Assembly: GCA_036479115.1 (NCBI GenBank)
Contig: JAZGFD010000207.1
Span: 1 to 9,454, forward strand
From: UBA7328 sp036479115
GTDB taxonomy: Bacteria > Bacteroidota > Bacteroidia > Chitinophagales > Saprospiraceae
Length of the DNA: 9,454 nucleotides
Direction of reading: 5' to 3'
The first letter of the stretch is position 1, and every line of letters begins with the position of its first letter. The notes beneath the pieces are model-generated. The model saw only the letters and a program-made list of their open reading frames with translations. It was not told the DNA's origin and did not search any database. Both the position numbers and the translations under genes were made by a program. Positions 1-5,450 of this stretch are shown here, piece by piece.

Positions 1-1
1 A

Positions 2-109
2 CACGATGTCAACCCCAGAGATTGGCTTACTTACGTGATCGAAAATATTCAGGATACTAAAATGTCTGAGCTGGATAAGCTGCTGCCCCAAAATTTTGGT
101 GGGGTGTAG
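2..109 (+). CDS. IS66-family transposase, C-terminal end only (partial)
   Basis: The frame open from the window edge encodes 35 residues and ends at TAG. It contains VNPRDWLTYVI and ends in KLLPQNFGGV. This matches the usual C-terminus of IS66-type transposases (NPxxWLxxVLxxI, then a LLPxxW/F ending) and is seen directly. The catalytic DDE region lies upstream, outside the window. Just after the stop is the short GC-rich palindrome gtgcgccgcac (109-119), which probably belongs to the right end of the element. The terminal inverted repeat and target duplication cannot be confirmed because the left end is not visible. Whether the copy is intact is unknown. Confidence 0.8.
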   Translation, partial: HDVNPRDWLTYVIENIQDTKMSELDKLLPQNFGGV

Positions 110-332
110 TGCGCCGCACGGATACCACTGTAATAGCATTCTGGCTGAATAATAAGAGAGTTGCAAAAACGGAGTAGGAGGAGCGACGCCTAAATGAAGC
201 TTTGCTCTACACCTATTGCTGGTTTATCCATAGAAATATAATCGAAACTCAATATCTCTTTGACCCGTATCCTCTTTAAAAGTGAAGAACACTAAATTTT
301 AACTGTATTTCTACTAAAAACTGTAGTGTTCC

Positions 333-356
333 ATTTCCCAATTTCCCAATTTCCCA
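333..356. repeat. Tandem octamer repeat, three copies
   Basis: The unit atttccca occurs three times in perfect head-to-tail order (333-340, 341-348, 349-356), followed by a partial att. It lies in noncoding DNA. Exact tandem octamers are prone to slippage, so copy number could vary between strains. No function can be assigned. Confidence 0.85.
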
Positions 357-757
357 ATTGAAATATTGATATTCATCAATTGAGTCTGGAGTTCTGATAT
401 TACCCTATATTTTTCTTAAGGTTGTTGACAACGTATGCTAAAATTACTTGTAAGTGCTTGATTATCAGGATGATTATTTCTTTTGGAGGCCAATAGCCAT
501 AACTATAGATCGAGAAAAAGATGAAGTGTAGAAGATCAATGACTTGCAAATAAAATAAGTAGTACTCAATTTTGTAATCATCATAGAAAGGTTGAATTCC
601 TTTAAGCTCAATAGCCAAGAGCAATGCCCTTGGTTGAGTAACGAATATTGTCATTTGGCGGCATTTTGACCAAAAATGATGACAAGCCTTTCTGGTTGCA
701 CGAGATATTAAGTACTTACTAAAGCAACAATGTTTTATTAAACAACTTCTTCAATTT

Positions 758-806
758 GATTGTGATAAAATATACCTATAGATAGGTATTTTCTCTTATC
801 GCAATC
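758..806. promoter_or_regulatory. Long two-tier hairpin upstream of the dockerin gene
   Basis: The outer arms gattgtgataa (758-768) and ttatcgcaatc (796-806) pair over 11 positions with one G-T wobble. The inner arms atacctat (772-779) and ataggtat (782-789) pair perfectly over 8 positions around a two-base centre. Unpaired bases between the tiers form an asymmetric bulge. The structure ends 82 bases before the ATG of the secreted dockerin protein. There is no T-run immediately after it on either strand, which argues against a simple intrinsic terminator. It could be a leader structure, a protein-binding dyad, or a small palindromic repeat element. The pairing is seen; the role is inference. 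Confidence 0.5.
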
Positions 807-888
807 CTCCATATTATTGACTTGATAATGAGAGCCGAACCTGCTATTTCTATTTCTATTGCATTTGCAAAATTTAAAGAATGAGCTT

Positions 889-2604
889 ATGAAAAATTCT
901 TTGGTTTTTATTTTCATTGTAGCCCTATCAATGTCAATGTGGGGAATGAAAGGGTTTTCACAAGATGGAAAAATCTTGTGGACATTGGATCACATCGAAT
1001 ATTTTAATGGTGCTGATGGTATATCAGGGAAGCGAAACTTTGGATATTGTCAAAAATATACTTCATGGATGAAATCATCAGCCCAAGATGGAATGGAAAT
1101 ATATTGGGAATGTTATCCTAAAAAATCATCACAAAACCCTGACTTTAAGGCCTATTTTCAAAGTGTTGTGACTGTTCCTCCCCCAAAATCTTTGATAGGT
1201 GGTGAGATAGCAAAAGTAGTATTGAAAAATACTTATGAAGTTATTTCAGGTGATGTGAGCAAAAGAGGGGGTTATATTACTTATGAACCAAGTGGTGATC
1301 TAAACACTAAACAAAGATCTTATCCTTTTTATAAAAAGACCACTCATTCCTGGATTATTGAACATACTGTTACATTGCATAATAGCAGACGCAACGAATA
1401 TCGTTATATATCCATGAGTTTCAACAACAATGGCAATGCTGCGGGTAGAGTAAGAATTGTTTACGTCTATAAATGGCATGAAGTAACAGCAGATACTCCG
1501 ACCCACACTGATCAAATTAATACAACATCAGACGAATCAATAAACGCTAATAATGGTGATGCAATAGGAGACCATGTCATCTCTGATTCCAAATCACACG
1601 GCGGACAATTAACCATAAAATGTAACGGTGACAAAATAGAGTTTATCAATGCCAATGGAACCGTATGGCCTCTCCCTGCATATCACCAAAAAACCAATAC
1701 ACCAGCATCGGGGCATATAGGGGAATATTTCAGAGGGCATGGCGGTGCTGCCCGATTTGGGAGGGCCATAGCAGGAGAATATAAAATATTTAATGATGGC
1801 TACAGAGTTCACATCTTTGAAAAGTCGGTAATAGTCTGGCGAAATGGCGATGGAAAGCCTGAGGCTACATTGTTGAGTTGTATTAGAAATGATAAATCTC
1901 CTACTAGCACTACTGATCAAGAACCATCAGTGGGGTCGTCTACTGGTTCTTCTTCCTCAGGGTCTGGTGATTCACCATGCACAGGACTCAACAAATGCAT
2001 AGATATCGATCAACGCTATATGACCAAAGGCCGAGAAGTAACCATACCGATATGGTATTGTAAAGCCAATAATCTTACCAATATGGATTTAATAATAACC
2101 TACCCTACTTATTGCCTTGATTTTATTAAGTCGATAAAAGGCTCATTAAATAACAAGTCCATGTTTCAATATAATGAGACCTCAACAGGGAGGATTAAGA
2201 TATCATTTGCGGCGACTGAAGGAGTAAGCGGTACAGGTACAGTAGCCTATCTTACGTTCAAAGTAGTAGGAAGAACGGGAAGCATTTGCAGCATAAAAGG
2301 AACAATATTATCTGAAAATAGAAGCTCAGGAAAATCTTCTTCTCGATGTGTTAGTAATGGCCGTGTAAGAGTAGGTAACGCACCGCAAAATACTAACGGA
2401 AATGGTTCCACTGGATCAGGTACTGGAGTGAAAAGAGGAGATTGCGATGGAGACGGAAAAATATCAGCTGCTGATGCCTTAGTGGCTCTTTTTATCGCTG
2501 TCGAAAAAAGAAAATATGACGATTGCTATGATGTGAATAATGACGACACGGTCAATTCTGTAGATGCCACAATTATCCTGCGAAGATCAGTTGGCATTAA
2601 CTAA
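889..2604 (+). CDS. Secreted multidomain protein with LGFP-like segment, cohesin-like domain and C-terminal type I dockerin
   Basis: This 571-residue protein is probably exported by Sec and acts at the cell surface or periplasm as an assembly component. The ATG at 889 is preferred over a TTG ten codons upstream because it puts a classic signal peptide at the very N-terminus: MKNS, a hydrophobic core, cleavage near GFSQ (residue 25). Residues 26-270 are unrecognised and probably beta-rich. Residues 276-331 (GHGGAARFG, then YRVHIF and VIVWRNGDGKPEA) resemble one LGFP repeat, a module of cell-envelope proteins. A Ser/Gly linker spans 336-363. Residues 369-495 look like a cohesin beta-sandwich, unusually rich in cysteine. 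After a second Asn/Gly/Ser linker, residues 516-570 form a dockerin with two EF-hand-like loops: D518/D520/D522/D529 and D548/N550/D552/D559. No catalytic domain or type IX sorting domain is evident. The next gene, 39 bases on, encodes a membrane-anchored cohesin that is a natural docking partner. The dockerin call is firm, the cohesin probable, the LGFP tentative. Confidence 0.85.
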   Translation: MKNSLVFIFIVALSMSMWGMKGFSQDGKILWTLDHIEYFNGADGISGKRNFGYCQKYTSWMKSSAQDGMEIYWECYPKKSSQNPDFKAYFQSVVTVPPPKSLIGGEIAKVVLKNTYEVISGDVSKRGGYITYEPSGDLNTKQRSYPFYKKTTHSWIIEHTVTLHNSRRNEYRYISMSFNNNGNAAGRVRIVYVYKWHEVTADTPTHTDQINTTSDESINANNGDAIGDHVISDSKSHGGQLTIKCNGDKIEFINANGTVWPLPAYHQKTNTPASGHIGEYFRGHGGAARFGRAIAGEYKIFNDGYRVHIFEKSVIVWRNGDGKPEATLLSCIRNDKSPTSTTDQEPSVGSSTGSSSSGSGDSPCTGLNKCIDIDQRYMTKGREVTIPIWYCKANNLTNMDLIITYPTYCLDFIKSIKGSLNNKSMFQYNETSTGRIKISFAATEGVSGTGTVAYLTFKVVGRTGSICSIKGTILSENRSSGKSSSRCVSNGRVRVGNAPQNTNGNGSTGSGTGVKRGDCDGDGKISAADALVALFIAVEKRKYDDCYDVNNDDTVNSVDATIILRRSVGIN

Positions 2605-2643
2605 CACAGATAGACCTATATAATCGGCATAAAAAATAAACGG

Positions 2644-3423
2644 ATGAAACCACTCTATTTTTTTCTAATATTTCTATGGGCTCTTACTACGCCATTGTTT
2701 TCTCAAGTAGCCTTGAGTTTTGAAAATGTCAATGTCAGTGAAGGGTCAACATTTACAATACCTATGCTAATCCAAAATCCATCCTCACTAGCTGCGGCAG
2801 ATATAGTGGTGAAATACAAACCTGAAGTTTTAGAATTTGTCAGTATATCAAAAGGGCAAATTGCAATGAATGGAATATTAGAATCCAGAGCCACCACAGA
2901 TGGAGAATTGCTGATAGGATACGTCAATAGTGAAGGAGTTTTGGAGGATGGAAGTTTGTTAAATATAAAATTTAAAGTAAAAGGTAAAGAAGGTATACTA
3001 ACTCAACTCACATTGGAGGCTGATTGCTATGACATTAACATTGTCGATCTTTTGGTAGACACTCATGGAGGCAATGTATATATTTCTGCTTCGACTAGTT
3101 GGTTGTTATATCTTATTGGCATATTATCTTTTCTTTTGCTTGTTTCCTGGTTGTGGAGCAGAAAAAAGAAGAAAAAAGAAAATGAAAAACTTAGACAAGC
3201 CAAATTAAAAAGATTACATGAACAAAATAAAGTGACCCAAAATGATCTTGAGCATCAAAAGATAAAAATATCAGAAGATGAAAAAATACCAACCTTGTCA
3301 CAAGAGGAAGCTGATCTTGAAAAACAGTTAAAACAACTTCGCGAAAAGAAAAAACTTATGGTGGAGGAAGCTGAATTAGAAAAAAAGTTGGATGAAATCA
3401 AAAGAAAAAAAAATAAGGAATGA
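2644..3423 (+). CDS. Membrane-anchored cohesin-domain protein with cytoplasmic coiled coil
   Basis: The 259-residue protein starts with a signal peptide (residues 1-20, ending LFSQ). Residues 22-148 match a cohesin fold: an opening strand ALSFENVNVSEGSTFTIPM, then VVKYKPEVLEFVSI, then GSLLNIKFKVKG. A single hydrophobic helix at 152-171 is followed by RKKKKK, a stop-transfer pattern that would place the cohesin in the periplasm and the tail in the cytoplasm. The tail (172-259) is highly charged and coiled-coil-like. Its last 39 residues are two copies of a 20-residue unit, starting EEADLEKQL and EEAELEKKL. It lies 39 bases after the dockerin gene on the same strand and is probably co-transcribed. 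It most likely anchors dockerin-bearing proteins, and the cytoplasmic helix could oligomerise or relay binding inward. The architecture is seen; the partner and signalling role are inferred. Confidence 0.85.
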   Translation: MKPLYFFLIFLWALTTPLFSQVALSFENVNVSEGSTFTIPMLIQNPSSLAAADIVVKYKPEVLEFVSISKGQIAMNGILESRATTDGELLIGYVNSEGVLEDGSLLNIKFKVKGKEGILTQLTLEADCYDINIVDLLVDTHGGNVYISASTSWLLYLIGILSFLLLVSWLWSRKKKKKENEKLRQAKLKRLHEQNKVTQNDLEHQKIKISEDEKIPTLSQEEADLEKQLKQLREKKKLMVEEAELEKKLDEIKRKKNKE

Positions 3424-3496
3424 CATAAGGATTTAGACGTAAAACCTACCTTACGTTCATCAATTTCATATTTTACTATATAATTCAAATCAGTAG

Positions 3497-3709
3497 GTGA
3501 GAGCAATCAATATATATATTATACTTTTTTCAATCACCTTTTCAGCATTTAGTGAGCAAGCTATAATTGACAGCCTAAATAAAGAATTATCAAATAGTAA
3601 GAATGACATTACTTCAGGGTTATTGCATATAGATCCTAATATTGATTTGTTCAAAAAGGTTGGGTTCAGCAATTCTCAGTTTAGGCATTTAGGAGCATCT
3701 AAAATGTAA
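3497..3709 (+). CDS. Short putative secreted protein, possibly the truncated start of a TPR-type signalling protein
   Basis: The 70-codon frame begins with GTG and gives a signal-peptide-like N-terminus (basic residue, then INIYIILFSITFSAFS), followed by EQAIIDSLNKELSNSKND. This opening resembles the start of exported TPR-containing kinases and cyclases of Bacteroidota, which often read like IDSLNKxLxNxKNDT before the first TPR. Here no TPR follows; 33 unrelated residues lead to a stop. It may therefore be a truncated leftover, or a genuine small secreted protein. No strong ribosome binding site is visible. It starts 73 bases after the cohesin gene on the same strand. The signal peptide is fairly clear, the gene status uncertain, and the TPR link is from family memory only. 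Confidence 0.4.
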   Translation: MRAINIYIILFSITFSAFSEQAIIDSLNKELSNSKNDITSGLLHIDPNIDLFKKVGFSNSQFRHLGASKM

Positions 3710-3729
3710 AGGGTATTAGGAAAACACCC

Positions 3730-3773
3730 CTTAATCAGGTTCTGATTAGGCGGTACATTCCCTTTACCGCCTA
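3730..3773. other. Overlapping, mutually exclusive hairpins
   Basis: Hairpin one pairs 3730-3738 with 3742-3750: core taatcag/ctgatta, plus a G-U and a C-G pair, with a loop of three. Hairpin two pairs taggcggta (3747-3755) with taccgccta (3765-3773), nine perfect pairs and a nine-base loop. They share 3747-3750, so only one can form at once. A weaker stem aaggg/ccctt (3709-3713 with 3728-3732) lies just upstream and also competes with hairpin one. The cluster begins at the stop codon of the short + strand frame and lies 217 bases beyond the convergent cyclase gene. No T-run follows, so a standard terminator is not supported. It may be a small structured repeat or a 3' RNA structure. Confidence 0.5.
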
Positions 3774-3811
3774 CTTTCCCATCAAAACTGATAATTTCTG
3801 GGTTGGGTTAA

Positions 3812-3970
3812 TTTAATGCTCAAGCATGCTGGTTTTCAGATGGTTTTGAAACATTGTTTTTTGCCGCAACTAAACAGTGGTGGTGCTTTTTAACAAAATT
3901 TGACTGGGTTGTGAAGTTGCTTTTCGTCGTTCTGGCAGGGTTTATTTACGCAATTATTATAACTTATTGA
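3812..3970 (+). pseudogene. Possible remnant of a small tryptophan-rich membrane protein
   Basis: An open frame of 52 codons ends at TGA (3968-3970). It has no ATG or GTG start; an in-frame TAA lies at 3809-3811 and the only TTG is at 3854. The translation has protein-like character: FETLFFAATKQWWCFLTKFDW followed by a hydrophobic helix VVKLLFVVLAGFIYAIIITY. It was noticed for this clustered aromatic and transmembrane pattern rather than for length. It could be the tail of a gene that lost its start, an intact gene with an unusual start, or chance in AT-rich DNA. No family is recognised. It lies between the hairpin cluster and the convergent cyclase stop, 19 bases from the latter. Confidence 0.3.
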
Positions 3971-3989
3971 AATGCACCTATACGAATCC

Positions 3990-5030
3990 TCAGCCTAACA
4001 CTTCAAATATTGCTGTAAGCTCTGCTTTGTTTTTCATTTGAACCTCACCCAATGCTTCACATTTGAACGAGTCTTTGACTTGTGAGTATCCAGTCTCGCT
4101 AATTACGATTTGATTCTTTTTGGCAATAGACTGAAGTCTTTGAGCCATATTCACAGCATCTCCTATTACTGTAAAATCCAACCGCTTGAGGCTTTCTGAT
4201 CCAATGTTGCCGGAGATCATTTCACCACTATTTATTCCGATAGACACCATAGGCTTAAAGGAGATAGTATCTCCAAATACGGGCAGGGTTTCTATGTCTT
4301 TTCTCACTAATAGTGCTGTTTTTATAGCCCTATCCAAATAATCGCTATCTCTGAACACCGCCATTATAGCATCGCCTATGAATTTGTCAACATACCCTTC
4401 ATTTTCAATAATTCTTTTGACCATGATATCAAAATAATTGTTGAGTAATTTTATTACGTCATCAGGAGGTGCGGACTCACTAATGGAGGTAAAACCACAT
4501 ATATCGATAAACATTACAGAAGCTTCTATCGTCTCATTAGCCAATATTGATGCCTCATATTCTCGGCTTCCCATGAAGTTGATCACTGTTTCATCTACAT
4601 ACATTTTGAGGATATTGTTCTCTTTGATAGCTTTGAATGTATTCTTGATTTGACGCACATGATCCAGTGTTTTTTCTATTGTGATGGTCAAATCATCAAA
4701 ATCTATAGGCTTAGTTATAAAATCAAAAGCTCCCCGATTCATTGCCGTACGGATATTTTCCATATCGCCATATGCTGATACAATTACTGATTTTATCAGT
4801 GGTGACGTTTCATTTAGTTTGCTCAGAAGTGTCAACCCGTCCATTTCCGGCATATTGATATCACTCAATATAATATCAATATCTTGTTCCTCATTTATTT
4901 TTAATAGAGCGTCCACACCATTGAGGGCAAAGACAAACTCATACTCTTTGTTTTTTATTTTCTTTCGATATTTCTGTCGTATGAGATCTTGAAGATCCAT
5001 TTCATCATCGACTACTAAAATCTTTGCCAT
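3990..5030 (-). CDS. Response regulator with class III adenylate cyclase output domain
   Basis: The 346-residue cytoplasmic protein has an N-terminal receiver (about 1-125) with the acidic pair D8/D9, phospho-acceptor D57 (in ILSDINMPEMDG), S85 and K107. A helical linker (126-165) leads to a class III nucleotide cyclase (about 168-345). The metal-binding aspartates are D176 (FIDICGF) and D220 (DKFIGDAIMAVF). The base-selecting pair appears to be K216 and T287 (DFTVIGD), the Lys/Thr arrangement known from cyanobacterial adenylate cyclases such as CyaC. N294 and R298 (VNMAQR) supply the transition-state residues. All catalytic positions look intact, so phosphorylation-controlled cAMP synthesis is expected. 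Guanylate cyclase activity is less likely because the Glu/Cys pair is absent. The ATG lies inside the end of the upstream regulator gene (26-base overlap), implying translational coupling. Confidence 0.92.
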   Translation of the reverse strand: MAKILVVDDEMDLQDLIRQKYRKKIKNKEYEFVFALNGVDALLKINEEQDIDIILSDINMPEMDGLTLLSKLNETSPLIKSVIVSAYGDMENIRTAMNRGAFDFITKPIDFDDLTITIEKTLDHVRQIKNTFKAIKENNILKMYVDETVINFMGSREYEASILANETIEASVMFIDICGFTSISESAPPDDVIKLLNNYFDIMVKRIIENEGYVDKFIGDAIMAVFRDSDYLDRAIKTALLVRKDIETLPVFGDTISFKPMVSIGINSGEMISGNIGSESLKRLDFTVIGDAVNMAQRLQSIAKKNQIVISETGYSQVKDSFKCEALGEVQMKNKAELTAIFEVLG

Positions 5031-5403
5031 CCATCATTGTTTTTAATTTTTCCTTAAGCAACTTAAAATCCAGAGGTTTAGTAAGAAAATCATCTGCTCC
5101 AAGCCTCTTGGCAGTATTATAGTTCTCTTCATCTCCATATGCTGTGATCATCATGACTACAGGTGGTGGCTTAACATATTTATTCTTAATATGATTCAAT
5201 AAATCCAGACCACTCATCCCAGGCATATTAATATCAGATAGAATTAGTATAGCTTCATGTTTTAGGTTCTTCAATATTTCAATCGCTTCTTCGCCAGAAA
5301 AGGCAAAAACGAATTCCATTTCACCATTCTTTACTTCTCTTCTGAATCTTTGCTCGAAGAGAACTTTTACATCTTTTTCATCATCTACGACTAGTATTTT
5401 CAT
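5005..5403 (-). CDS. Single-domain (CheY-like) response regulator
   Basis: The 132-residue protein is a lone receiver with no output domain. The key residues are present: acidic pair D7/D8, phospho-acceptor D57 (ILSDINMPGMSG), T87 (MITAYGD) and K109 (FLTKPLDF). It resembles the receiver of the following cyclase, including FRREVKNGEMEFVFA against YRKKIKNKEYEFVFA, so the two probably arose by duplication and may be recognised by the same kinase. It could act as an intermediate or phosphate sink in a relay, or bind a target protein. It follows HK1 after 47 bases, which hold a perfect 18-base palindrome, and its 3' end overlaps the cyclase start. Confidence 0.92.
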   Translation of the reverse strand: MKILVVDDEKDVKVLFEQRFRREVKNGEMEFVFAFSGEEAIEILKNLKHEAILILSDINMPGMSGLDLLNHIKNKYVKPPPVVMMITAYGDEENYNTAKRLGADDFLTKPLDFKLLKEKLKTMMDGKDFSSR

Positions 5404-5419
5404 ATCTAAGTTTCAAGAG

Positions 5420-5437
5420 GTACAATTTAAATTGTAC
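5420..5437. promoter_or_regulatory. Perfect 18-base palindrome between HK1 and the response regulator
   Basis: The sequence gtacaatttaaattgtac is a perfect palindrome with no spacer. It ends 16 bases upstream of the regulator's ATG (- strand) and begins 31 bases after the HK1 stop. In the - strand direction no T-run follows, so it is not a normal terminator. Its symmetry suits a dimeric DNA-binding protein, or an RNA hairpin affecting regulator translation. It may mark an internal promoter that sets the receiver and cyclase apart from HK1. The palindrome is seen; the role is inferred. Confidence 0.5.
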
Positions 5438-5450
5438 TTAATTTTTTAAT

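Larger units (their letters stand above)
110..888. other. Long intergenic region downstream of the insertion sequence
   Basis: No convincing gene is seen in these roughly 780 bases. Visible structure includes an 8-base inverted repeat gaacacta/tagtgttc (287-294 and 324-331), a three-copy octamer repeat (333-356), an inverted repeat caattga/tcaattg (355-361 and 376-382), the short dyad gttgttgacaac (421-432), and a long hairpin (758-806). An 84-codon frame on the - strand (654 to 400) has no recognisable domain. Its composition is dominated by aromatic and isoleucine codons expected of AT-rich noncoding DNA, so it is not called. The right boundary of the IS66 element must lie early in this stretch. 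The promoter of the 889 gene should lie near the right end; tgcatttg at 860-867 is a one-mismatch match to the Bacteroidota -7 box TAnnTTTG, but no clear -33 TTG is placed properly. Confidence 0.5.

Noticed and set aside
287..331. Inverted repeat gaacacta/tagtgttc as an insertion sequence end
   Set aside because: Eight-base arms only 29 bases apart cannot bound an insertion sequence, and no link to the IS66 end could be shown.
421..432. Short dyad gttgttgacaac, considered as a recombination or cassette site
   Set aside because: The stem is only five bases and no paired core sites were found nearby in a correct arrangement.
400..654. An 84-codon open frame on the - strand
   Set aside because: It has no recognisable domain or convincing start signal, and its aromatic/isoleucine-rich composition is what AT-rich noncoding DNA gives. 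Kept only as a remark in the intergenic entry.
859..888. TTG start ten codons upstream for the dockerin protein
   Set aside because: It would place ten polar residues before the signal peptide; the ATG at 889 gives a standard one.
3437..3456. acgtaa/ttacgt hairpin just after the cohesin gene as a terminator
   Set aside because: Only six pairs, an eight-base loop and no following T-run.
3802..3808. GTTGGGT matching the GTTRRRY core of integron attC sites
   Set aside because: No matching RYYYAAC core was found at a suitable distance upstream, so a lone seven-base match is not meaningful.
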